A program made the position numbers and the translations under genes. Positions 11,868 through 22,770 of a stretch of DNA of 64,000 nucleotides are shown piece after piece. Every line of letters starts with the position of its first letter. The stretch's first letter is position 1. The notes beneath the pieces are model-generated. The model searched no databases. It was given only the letters and a program-made list of their open reading frames with translations, and was not told the DNA's origin. The stretch is taken from NCBI GenBank assembly GCA_020226215.1, contig CM035235.1, positions 42,813,352 through 42,877,351 on the forward strand, read 5' to 3'. The DNA is from Sindora glabra. Its lineage: Eukaryota > Streptophyta > Magnoliopsida > Fabales > Fabaceae.

Positions 11868-12194
11868 TAAAAGAGGATGAAATTGCTTATGACTATCCTT
11901 TTATACACTTAAAGCTATTAAATGAGGTATAAATTAAGCAAACGGAGTGTCCTTCTCCCTATTCAATTGCCCCTTTTGGTCCTTAATGCTTGGAGGCTTT
12001 TTGTATAGAAGGATATTGTAGTTTGATATATGCAAGTACTTTTGTGACATATGATATTGGCTTATGGACTTGTGAGTCCCACCATCTTTACCAAGTATGT
12101 CAAACGTGGGTTTAAGTGGGAAGGCTAGCATGTTAGCCAATAGTGACAAGCATGCATTGTATGATTTTGGCTGAAGAACCACTAGCCCATGACA
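11868..12194 (+). repeat. Truncated 5' LTR of non-coding LTR element copy 1
   Basis: It aligns with the last 330 bp or so of the other LTRs, including AAGCAAACGGAGTGTCC, the CCCTATTCAATTGCCCC block and the terminal CATGACA. The first 400 bp or more of the LTR are missing, and the left boundary is approximate. Confidence 0.75.
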
Positions 12195-13628
12195 TTTAAT
12201 ATCAAAGCTCGATTTATGCTAGAAGGCTAAGTTCGGGTAGGCACAATTGATTTTGATGCGGCTTATCCCTTGATATATGGTATGTACAAAGTTATCATTC
12301 TCACAAACTTGGTGGTGTCATTGTCAAAGACTTGACCAGAGGGTGCAAGAGATTGGATCGACCTGAGATGTTAGTGTGCTGGTGGAATGATTTACTAGGT
12401 GATCGAAGGTTAGTACATCAAGACCAAGCATTTATGCCAAGTAGGCTATCTTGCTTGTCAGTTGTGTGTGGGATGTTAGTTATATATTTAGTCATAGTAG
12501 TGGCATCGAAGGATGCAAACCATTGTCCAGTAGGATAAGAGAATTGACGGCTAATCCAGTGGGAGAAGTCTTGGTCTTGCCAGAGGGCTTGATTGCTTAA
12601 AGGATTGGTGGAATTAGAGGGTGAAGTTATTGGTCATGCAAGAGTGTGTGACCACAGATGAAGGGTATGAGCAAATCATTCTAGTGGGAGTGGCCTAAAA
12701 TCATATCAAGAAGGTTCGAAGGGATTGTTTGAGCACTTAGAGGAGCATTATAGCCAAAGGGCTTGGCAAATATTCAGAGGAATCGATGCTGTGTGTAATC
12801 TATGGGTTGGATAGAATGCGTGCAATCTTCCCACATGATTGTTGGAGCTAGAGTGGAGGGTGCTTTATGCTCAACCCCCTTCTACGAGTTGAAGTGGGGG
12901 AACTATTAAAGGATGCACTCATAAAGTCGTTAGAGGACATAACCAAAGAGTGGTCATAAGGATTGCAATGCTAGTGAGCATTAACTCTAAAGGTAGGCTG
13001 TAATAGTTGTGATATGCTAGATGACATTGATTCAGAGAGGATTAAAGGATCCGATCGGGTATGAAAATGGTATTGCCTAGTGCAAGGTATAGGCCGAAAG
13101 CAAATGAACAGCTAGGAAGCGAGGTCATGAGGCCTCTTTGCATAGATCCAATATAAGTCTTATCTTTTATACCAGTGCAATAGGATACTTGGTGTAAGAT
13201 ACTTGTTAGTAGATGATTCAAAGTACTAAGCATTTCTTATGAGACATAAAGTTAGTACACACTTATGCCATAGAGATGGTAATCGTGCAATTTGTAGGGG
13301 CAATGAGCACAAATTGCAAAGGCAACGATCCATCGAATGAGTTATAAAGGTAACGAGTTCAGGAGAGCTATGTGGGATAATGGCACTAGAGAGTGTTGGG
13401 ACACTTTGTAAGCTGACTATAGAAGTAGCCCTTCAAGTGACTTGCAGAGGATGCATTTTGCCAAAAGATACCTATGTTGTAGAGGCAACAAATAGCCTAA
13501 ATTCGAGACAGGGGAAACATTTCATAATGATCAAAGAGGTAAGCTTTAAGACGGTTGAGAGAGTAACTCAAGAGGAGTAGATAGATTGAGGAGTCAATGA
13601 GGGCATTAACATTTGAAGTGGGGGAGAA
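12195..13628 (+). other. Internal non-coding part of LTR element copy 1
   Basis: It shares long stretches with 47874-49705, for example TATCATTCTCACAAACTTGG and GTGCAAGAGATTGGAT. No gag, protease, integrase or reverse transcriptase motif could be read in any frame. The short open frames at 12332 and 13380 are not conserved as proteins in the second copy. Confidence 0.75.
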
Positions 13629-13800
13629 TATCACAAGCTAACCGTTGTGACAGTTTGACAAACAAACATGCTTAGATTGAGATTAGACTTTATAAAAAAA
13701 TTCAACATGTTGTATAGGTCCTGTGGTTATAATTTAGGATCAATCCAGTTAGTGTACTATTTTTTTTTATTTTCCTTAAGTTTAGGGGTATTTTGATCAT

Positions 13801-16665
13801 CACTATAACAAATTAACACTTGTGCTATGGTTAAAATCATGACATAAGATTAAAATTTTTGTAGCTATGCTATTTAGCCACGGAAATATTGGTTAAATGG
13901 TCTTGTGGCACAAGTAAGCGTGGTAAGAAAATTACCACAGAAAAAAAGGTCATGTGGCATAAATAATTTTTTTTTGTCACAGATTCACTTATGGCTGATA
14001 GATTCTTCTAGCCATGAGTACAAACGTGACTAAAAAGGTACATCCGTAGTTAGTAATTCATATTACCATGAATAAAATCATAGCAAAATTCATAGCAAAA
14101 ATAAAATAAAATATTATAAAACTAATATACTTAGCTAAAATAACTTTTATATATTTAAATTAAATCAATTATCTAACCAATTCAATCAGGTGTTATTTTA
14201 TCATTTTATTTATACATCTATTGAAATTTATTAATACTTTTGACCCATATCTAGTTAGGATAAATATTGAAATTCTATTTGTCTAGAAATTATAATTGTA
14301 TTTATCGGGAATCAAACCTAGATCTCTAAGTTGAGGAATGCTATGCCTTACCATTGCACTAGTTTACTTCTTTAATATTATAATACAATATATTTTATAT
14401 AAAGTTTTAATTAATCGATTGACTTCAAAAATAAAACTACACTTATATGATACTAATTATATAATAATAAAATATTATATAAATACATATAATAAAAATA
14501 CACTAATACTAAAATATTTTATGATTTTATTTTAAAAATTAAGTTTTTATAAACTAAATTCCCATTTTTTTGTTAGCAATTTTGCTTATATCAAATTTAT
14601 TTTTTACAAATATTTTATATCAAATTTATCTCTCATAAATAATTAATTAGTTAATTTTATCCTTTTATAGATATTTTTCATTAATTATTATTAATTAAGT
14701 TATTATAAAATAAAAGTAAATTTTTTATATCTTTCAGGTAATTTTTTTTATTTTCTAAAATTCTTTCAATAAAGATTGAATTATATGAAATAAATATCCA
14801 TATAAATTATAATTTTGAATTATTATGTATATTTAAGTTTTAATTATAAATTAAAATTTAAATTATTATAAATTATTTATTTTTAATTTTCATTAATAAT
14901 ACATATTTTGTCATTCACAAATATAAATTAAATCATTCAAACCTTCACAAATTTTTTATATTAATTTCTTCACTCATAATATTTAATTTTTATTCTTCTA
15001 TTTATCAAGTCAGTAACCTATTAATAAAATTATAAATGAATAGACTAAATTAATTAAATTATTATTTAGAAGGAAAGAAATTATTACAAAATATATGTAA
15101 GAAATGAAATTAATATAATTGAAATTAATAAAGGATAAACATGAAAATTTATACTATTTTATGTATATCACTCCCTCAAATATAATTTTTTTAAATATTT
15201 TAATATAATAATTTTATTATTATTAAATTATACATAATTTTACATAACTATTATTTCCAATTTTTTAATGAAAGTTTTGTTGATATTAAAGTGATTAATG
15301 TAAAATTTATTATTATATATTTCTACAATCAAACTTGTTATAACTTATCTCATAAATTATACTATTTATATATAATATAATGATTTTAGTATTTTCATAA
15401 TATATATCTTCTTTGTTATCATATTTTTTTTAGAATAATGTGATGAGATAAAAAATAATTTTTTATGATATTTTATACTTTGAATGATTTTTTTAATTGA
15501 TATTTTAAAAATTGGATTGAATAATGAATTGAAAAAATTGTTATATACATATGTATTATATATATGTATATGTAAATCTTATTAATTTTTAATTTTAGTA
15601 TGTATAGAATTTAAATTCATTGAATAATTATATAATATAATATTTAATATATTATAATATTTATTTTATTGATATATATTAATTTTATTATATAAATTTA
15701 ATTAATGTAAAGTTAAATAATTATTTATAATTTATAAAAAATAGTTACATTCTAATAAATTAAATTTGGTACATATGTATATAAAAATACTTAAGAGCTT
15801 AACAATTAAATTCTTTCTTGCATATCTTAAAGTTTAGGGTTCAACTCTTATTTAAATTATTTTAAGAAAAATAATAAAAATATATAATTATACAATTTAC
15901 GGGTAGTTATATCTTTTTACATATTTTTATGAATTAACTATTTGAAAATGTTAAATTCTATAGTTTTTTTTTATTTTGATTGATGAGGCTAATCAGTTGA
16001 ACAAATGATGAATTAGTTATTTGTTAAACATTTATAACATATAAATATTTATATTTTTTATTATCTACCATATTGTAACATGTTGCACTTATTATAAATA
16101 ATATTTTTTATATGTGTAGTTATAAAAAATGATATATTTGACTATGATTTTATTCATAGAAGTAATTCATGGCATAAGTAATAATTTGTTATAGATAAAT
16201 TTTTCTGACTTATATGATAGAATTAGTGATACTTTGTCATATGAAATATGTATTCGTTATTTAATTTATGACACAAATGATACTTTTTTATAAGGAATGT
16301 ATTCTCAAAATTTAATATATAGTATAAGTGATATTTTACTACGAGTAAAATTTTTTTGTAGCACAATACTTTGCCACAAAAATTATGTTCCCACAGCTTA
16401 ATCTTATGGCACAAGTGATATTTTGTCACAGATAAAATTTTTTTCGTAGCACAAGTGATACTTTGCCATGAAAATTGTGTTCCCGTAGTTTTGTTCGTGG
16501 CACAAGTAATATTTTGCCATAGGTAAAATTTTTCCGTGGCATAAATTTTTTAATTTTTTGGACATTTGTTTAAATTTTTTTGTTCCCGTGGCAAATGTTA
16601 AAATTGCTACGATTTTTGTATTTTTGTGACATAATTTGTGGTACAAGTGTTAATTTATTGTAGTG
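13801..16665. mobile_element. Non-autonomous CACTA (En/Spm-type) DNA transposon
   Basis: The left end CACTATAACAAATTAACACT and the inverted right end (CACTACAATAAATTAACACT on the minus strand) match at about 23 of 27 positions, with the diagnostic CACTA terminus. The 3-bp flanks are CAT (13798-13800) and TAT (16666-16668), a target duplication with one change, as checked against the unoccupied LTR sequence of the second copy. The right 450 bp carries many short subterminal repeats around GGCACAAGTGATA in both orientations, typical of CACTA elements. No transposase was found in 2865 bp. The interior is extremely AT-rich. Confidence 0.9.
16220..16640. repeat. Subterminal repeat array of the CACTA element
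   Basis: Variants of TGGCACAAGTGATATTTTGC and its complement recur about every 50-60 bp, alternating with short A/T runs. They create two minus-strand open frames full of YHLCH peptides that are repeat artefacts, not proteins. Such arrays are transposase-binding sites in characterised CACTA elements. Confidence 0.8.
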
Positions 16666-17227
16666 TATTTTGAAAGGTTCAAGAATCTGGCGGGGTTCGA
16701 AAAGCCATATTTGTAATCCTTATATTTTTATCTTTGTGTCGGTTGGTTTTTATGAGAAATGGACACTTGAAGCATGGCGAAAAACTCTTATGATAACTCA
16801 AAAAAAGTATGCCATCTTTCGTTAGGAGGGGTTTTGTTCAAAATGCTTTTTAAGGAGGTGGGTGTGCAAAAGGCTTGGTGGAGCGCCTGGACATTGAGCT
16901 AGAGATGGAGTGTATTGACTTATGGCCATTCACCTGCACACTTGAAACTATAGAATGAGGCAAAAATCAAGCGAATAGAGTGTCTCTCTCCCTATTCAAT
17001 TGTCCCTTTTGGTTCTCAATGCCTGGACGCTTCTTGTATGGAAAGATCTTATGATCCAATATGTGTGAGTGCTTCAACAACATACGATATTGGCTTATGA
17101 ACTTGTGAGTTTCACCATCTTTACCCAGTGTGACAAATGTGGGTTTAAGTGGGAAGGTTAATATGTTGGCCAAGAGTGGCAAGCATGTGCCGCACAGTTT
17201 CGACTGGAGAGCCATTAGCCCGTGACA

Positions 17228-17736
17228 TTATCCATGCACCAAATAGGTCTAGCCCATTTAGGGGCATTTAAAACAGAATATAAGTTATTATCTGGTTCTA
17301 TAGTTTTTAATCTATTCTTAATTGAAGTTAAAAATTTATATAAAATCTACAATATTTTCATGAGTGTTTCAATTTGATTAATTTAGTATAAGACTTTTTA
17401 CATTATAAAAATAATTACTACATTATTAAAAAGATCAAGTGATTATAAAAGCTTTCTATCACAAGGGGAGGGATAGTTTCTTTCAATGATGTAATAATAC
17501 ATGAATGGATTAATGAGGGAGTAAGGATATGAGGGTCAATTGGGAGAAAGCATATAAAAGCTAGTTGGGATGAGTGTATTTCCAGTATTTTACTGAAGGT
17601 GAAACTTGAAACTAAATATTAGCATCGGTATTTTAAACTAGACATCTAATTTTATGTAAATTTTTAAGAAAGTCAGTGAAAACATAAACATATACATATA
17701 CTTCTATACATATTGCTATACTTCTATACATATTGC
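17228..17736. other. Non-coding sequence between the LTR element and the SDR duplication
   Basis: AT-rich sequence with no recognised gene or element. The first SDR duplication unit starts to be alignable at about 17737. Confidence 0.5.
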
Positions 17737-17792
17737 TCCCCTGGTATAATTGAATATATTATTGCCACCCATAAGAGATTGGTCATAAGTTG

Positions 17793-17794
<2 letters not shown>

Positions 17795-17849
<55 letters not shown>
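17795..17849. repeat. (AT)n microsatellite
   Basis: About 27 AT units. Unit 2 has instead a short A/T-rich segment at the matching place, so the expansion is specific to unit 1. It produces an artefactual Ile-Tyr repeat frame. Confidence 0.95.
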
Positions 17850-17850
<1 letters not shown>

Positions 17851-18765
17851 TATAGTAATGGGTATTTGTTATGCGACTGTATTTTGGGAAGGTCCGCAGA
17901 AATGGCCAAATTGGCTCTCGTTGATATCACTTAAAGCTTATAAAAGACAAATTAAAGCAACAGCAGATAATAATAGTAATAACAGTTTCACCTTTTTGTT
18001 CATACTATTTTCATCTCCAATCCTATAGAATCCCGGTGCCTTTATATCTAGTTAAAGGACCAAATGCATATTTTAACATAACTCTTTGGAAAAAAAATTG
18101 TAAATAATTCCGTTTAACTTTGAGATGGTTGCCCGTAATTAACACTTACAGTTGTTAATTTTTTACAATCATTCTCCAAAACTTATCCATAAATAGTAAA
18201 TTGTATCCAATATTTATCTTATAAATGATTTAAGGGAGCAAATATATTTGTTTTAACACAGTTTTATGAAAGAAATCATTGTGTGAAGGTTCTGTGACTC
18301 AAATTTAGGAGCAAACCAATTTGTATATTGTCTTTGCTGATTTTTTAGGAGGTATTTTAATTATAAGGTTTATTTATCAAATGTGGATTCAAAAGTGCAT
18401 TGCACAAACCTTGTATATATTTTTATCTTTCTATCAGTATAATATGATACTTAAATTCCCCTCTAAGTTATGAGAAAAGAACTTTTGCAGATGTAATTTG
18501 CCACTCATGAATAAATTTAAGACTGTGGATATGAAAATTAATGGGATAAAATACCGAAATGTTGTTTTTTTTTAAACAATTTACCGCTTTGCTGTTTCGT
18601 CCAAACTAAATACCAAAATGCGCATGGAGGGCTTGAGGGCGCCATACCATTTGGCGTTTTTGGGCGGAGATGGAGGCTGAAGGCGCCAGGTTGAATGGCG
18701 CCTTCTAAGTAGGCTGGGAGGCGCCTTTCAACATGGCGCCCCCCGTGTGGAAATTTAAATTTTTT

Positions 18766-18836
18766 GGGAGGCACCATTTGGTCTGGCGCCTCCCTTCAAA
18801 TTTTTTTGGGAGGCGCCAGACCAAATGGTGCCTCCC
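18766..18836. repeat. Perfect 29-bp inverted repeat (hairpin) inside the MULE
   Basis: Arms 18766-18794 and 18808-18836 are exact reverse complements, separated by a 13-base T-rich loop. Each arm contains a GGCGCC site. In DNA or RNA it could form a very stable stem. Confidence 0.95.
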
Positions 18837-18840
18837 TCCC

Positions 18841-18848
18841 TATTTATA
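18841..18848 (+). promoter_or_regulatory. TATA-like box within the MULE
   Basis: TATTTATA lies just after the hairpin and is followed by a C-rich, CT-rich stretch (CCCTCCTCCCAGCACCGCC and the CTCTACATC repeats) resembling a plant transcript leader. A possible donor (CCATTG followed by GTAATC) lies at about 18961. This suggests a promoter and untranslated first exon of a transposon gene whose coding part is lost. The inference rests on motifs only. Confidence 0.45.
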
Positions 18849-21800
18849 CCCCTCCTCCCAGCACCGCCGCACACTCACAAAGAAACCTAACAGCGTCTCT
18901 ACATCTCTACATCAACTGCTCTTCTCTTCGTCCTCCGCAGCCATTCCTTCGCAGCCATTGGTAATCTTTTTTATATTTTCATCCATAAATTCTCATTTTT
19001 TGTTGAATCTGTGAATCTCATCCGGTAATATTTACTTCTTTGGAACAGATCTGGTCTTCTTTTCTTGCTCTTCATTGGTTAGTATTTTTTAACTTTTATA
19101 TTTATATAGTGGTAGAAAAATTTATAATTTATGTTGATTATTATTATTATTTGTGGTATGAAATTTAAGAAAAGTTGTAAAAATTTATATGATCTGTGAT
19201 AGTTTATGATTTGTACTTATTAATTTTTTTATACTTTCTGTATGTATGTTATAATTTTTATTAATTGTTATGAGAATATATTTTATAATAAAAGAAGATT
19301 TTTTATTTTATGTTAATTATTATAATTTAGAATTTAGAAAAAATTTATGCAAATTTAAATGTTCTGTAATAGTTTGTAATTTTTATTAGTTTGTTTTTTT
19401 ATAATTTGTGTATTTATATCATAATTTTTTTACTCATTATAAAAATATATTTTACATTAGGGGAGAAATTATTATTTTATGTTAATTATTATGATTAATG
19501 CTGTCAAGTTATGATATAGGATTTAAGAAAAAAATTGAAGAAATTTATACGATTTGTGATAGTTTGTAAGTTAAAAGAAGAACAGAGGGGATAAAGAAAA
19601 GTGTTTTAGAATAAAATTTACATTCTAGGTAAAAATTATTTTTAGATACATTTAAAATATAAAATTTATAAGGATGTAGAATATGATAAAAATAAGAATA
19701 TTTTTATTATATGTTCATTACTACGAGGATATATTATCCTATTAATTAATACTTTTATATTAATTTTAGAGTAATATATGTCAGAATAAGTAAATACCAA
19801 TTGAGGGTATTTTGTAAAGACTGGACATTTTATGCATTGTTTCTATTTATTTTATATTTTGTTGTACATTTCTGTTAGTTTTTTTGTTAACTCATGTTAT
19901 TTAAACCACACACACCAATAATTTATAACAGTAAGATATATTAATTATTTGATTATAAATGTATTCTATATAAATTAAATAATTCATTTAATTAATTAAT
20001 CTATTATAGAATCAATTTTTTTAGTATTTTATATTGTATATATTAGAAATAAGAATTTACTCTATCGTATTCTATTTATATCTGCTCGTATTGTCTATGG
20101 TTTAAAACATCATCATCATTAATTAACATAAATATAATAAGTTATAATTCTTTAGCTTATTATGATATTTTAAATAAATTAAAGCTCTAATATACTTTTT
20201 ATTTTTAAAAATTATTAATTTTATATTATATTTTTAAATGAAATACTTAGTAATTAAATTAAATGTTATTTAATTTTGAAATGCATCAACTAAAATTTCT
20301 CCAAGGGTGTGTAGTTCGTACATTAATTTTTCCTAGTTTAATCCACTTTGTTTAATCTGTTGCTTTTATTTTTCAATCATTCTATTAGAAGTTCAAATGC
20401 AATATAATGAATAATATAAATATAGTACAAGTAATTTTGACATAAAATTATTTTTAATAATCAAATAAATTATTTAATAAAATTATTTGATGATCCTGGA
20501 GCCTGCGCAGAGGGTTAGTAGATACGGCCGTCACATTACCGATCCTGAATGTGGGACTGGACATCACTTATGTAGACATTAGATTTCTTTTCTATGTTTA
20601 TTGTATATTTATGTACATTTATCTTACTACTTTATTGCCAAACATCGACATTTAGGATGATTTTACTACTTCATTGCTAAACATCAACATTTAGGATGAT
20701 TTTAATTACTACGACATTTTTAATTGCTTGTGTAGGAACAATTATAAATAATAATAACCTTCAAAATGAATAAGACTATTTAGTTTTTTTTAAAAATGAT
20801 GATAAGGACATGTCCCAAATATAATAACTAACATTATTAATTATCATACTTTCACAACTGTTATAATTATCTACTTTTCTTTTATTTACCATGTGAAAAT
20901 AAATAAATAATATTAAATTAATTTAATAAATTTTACGTTCATAATGTGAAATATCGCCTGTCGTCCCCTCCCTTCAGCGCCAATGATGCCATTTCGTCTA
21001 GCGTATCTCTACACGTCATTTGGCGTCTCTCCATCGCTGTGCGTATCTTTTGTGCTTATTTCGATGAAATGTTTTGAAGGAACGATATAACGAATAATAG
21101 TTTCTTAAAAATAGTTAATCGATACTTTTCCCTCGCATTGCCAAAATATTTTATCAGTGTGACGAACGTGAAAATAACTCATTTATGTTACAATTTTGAT
21201 TTCATTACAAAATGAAATATTTATTGAAACGAAATAATCATATTCTTTTAAATTTTCAGCTATCTTCAACCTCGTGATTTTGCATTTTCTCTGTTACAGA
21301 ATTAAAATTATTTTATTGAGATAAATACAAAGTGACAAGATTATTATTGGAATAAATACAAAATAAGAAAAATATTTTTATTTCGCTGTATTTCTTTTCA
21401 TCTTTAACAATCTTCAACTTCGTATATAAAGAATATTATTGAATAATTCAATCAATTTACTTATGTGTAATAACATATTAGATAATTACTTCTAATAATA
21501 TAATTCTAAATGTTGGAAGTTTATAATTTCAAAAATTGATAAATATTAATATAAATTAATATAAATATTAAGTGTCATTGGATCAAATTTTAAGAAACAT
21601 TAATATAAATTACGTAATTATTCTTTATTGATCTTATATTTTTTAAATAATATTTTATTATTTACCAAATATTTATTATTTTTATTCATTATATTATTAT
21701 TATTAACTACTTTCTTATTTAATTCCTATAATAAATTTATGTATTAGATATCAAAGTGGAGTCAACATATTTTTATATGACATTAAATATAATTATATAA

Positions 21801-22589
21801 TGAGTGATTTATTTTTAAAAATTTATTTTGAGTCACAATCATATATTATTTATTTTTAAAATTTTTATTTTCAAATGATATCAAAATTAATTATTTTTAA
21901 AAAAAAATTTGTTAAAAAAAAGGCCCAAGGGCGCCATCTTGAATGGCGCCCTCAGACCTTCACAAGGACGCCATCCCAGATGGCGCTCCGCCCCTAGTGG
22001 CGCCAACCCAGATGGCGCCTCTGCCCATGATGTGTATTTTGGTAATAAATTTCGAAAGAACGGTAAAACGGAAATAAGTTTAGAAAAAAACGGTAAAATG
22101 GTTTTTTAACCAAATTAATGCAAGTGAGTGTTAGATGCAACTATTCAAAATTGAAAGGTATAACTTGCATTTTTTTCCTAATTTTTTTAATATAAATTTT
22201 AATATAACTGTAAGCCTTTTTAACTAATAAGATAAAATATTTTTTTTGGTATAAAATATGGTTTCTTTATTTTGATAAATAAAAGACAAACTGAAATTTA
22301 GAAATTTGCAGTATATCCTTCTAAGAAAATCTATTCTTTAAATTTTTTTTTATTAAATAACAAGGGTTATTGTATATATATGTTTAACATATAAATTGTA
22401 CAGGCACATACTGCGAGTGTTATTCTTTATTAATGCTTTGTTGATTTGTGTTTGTTGTGTTGTTATTTATCACCTTCAATTAATTATTTATTTCTAATGC
22501 TGTTAATTATTTATTTGTCACCGTTAAAAGGTATATTATTTCGAAGAAAAGAGAAACAAGACAAAATTCTTAATTAAAAAATGAATTCC

Positions 22590-22598
22590 TATATAAAA
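22590..22598 (+). promoter_or_regulatory. TATA box of SDR copy 1
   Basis: TATATAAAA lies about 180 bp before the ATG at 22771 and is conserved at the same relative place in copy 2. Confidence 0.6.
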
Positions 22599-22770
22599 AC
22601 GAAAATGCCAAAATGCATAAAATATTATATATTTATGTTTATGAACTATTAATTTTGTCTGCAATGCCAAAGAATCTTCTTCTTTTGGTATGGATTAAGG
22701 TTAAGTCATGAACCTCAGGTCTTCCTCAGAGAGCCTGACATTTTGAAGAACTTCCATCTTCCTGTACACA

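Larger units (their letters stand above)
11868..17227 (+). mobile_element. Non-coding LTR retrotransposon, copy 1, 5'-truncated and carrying a nested CACTA element
   Basis: This element is homologous throughout to the one at 47098-50477. It has a truncated 5' LTR (about 11868-12194), a decayed primer site (TTTAATATCAAAGCTC, about 12195-12210, against TGGTATCAGAGC in the other copy), and an internal part of about 1.4 kb without any retroviral domain. A polypurine-like stretch (GAAGTGGGGGAGAA) precedes a 3' LTR that starts TATCACAAGC at 13629 and ends CCGTGACA at 17227. The LTR is split by a DNA transposon at 13801-16665. With no gag or pol it must have depended on proteins of another element. 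Confidence 0.85.
13629..17227 (+). repeat. 3' LTR of non-coding LTR element copy 1, split by CACTA
   Basis: The LTR parts are 13629-13800 and 16669-17227, together about 731 bp, close to the 772 and 776 bp of the second copy. The break falls in the conserved TTTTGATCATTTC stretch. Confidence 0.85.
18544..22111. mobile_element. Mutator-like element (MULE) with about 88-bp inverted ends
   Basis: AAATTAATG occurs at 18535-18543 and 22112-22120, an exact 9-bp target duplication. The tandem unit 2 shows the uninterrupted site. The two ends (from GGATAAAATACCG at the left and, inverted, GGTTAAAAAACCATT at the right) align over about 88 bp at roughly 70 percent identity, ending in CCAAAATGCGCATG and CCAAAATACACATC. 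A 9-bp duplication with long terminal inverted repeats is diagnostic of Mutator-like elements. Just inside both ends are clusters of GGCGCC palindromes in otherwise AT-rich DNA. No transposase was recognised in the 3.57 kb. Confidence 0.9.

Noticed and set aside
11934..12182. Minus-strand frames at 11934-12182 and 16967-17215 that encode similar proteins
   Set aside because: Their similarity is due to both lying in LTRs of the same element; they read antisense to it and have no known domain.
16223..16646. Two overlapping minus-strand open frames with repeated YHLCH peptides
   Set aside because: They are translations of CACTA subterminal repeats, not protein genes.
17713..17934. Open frame with a long Ile-Tyr repeat
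   Set aside because: It is generated by the AT microsatellite; the same applies to 32880-33095.
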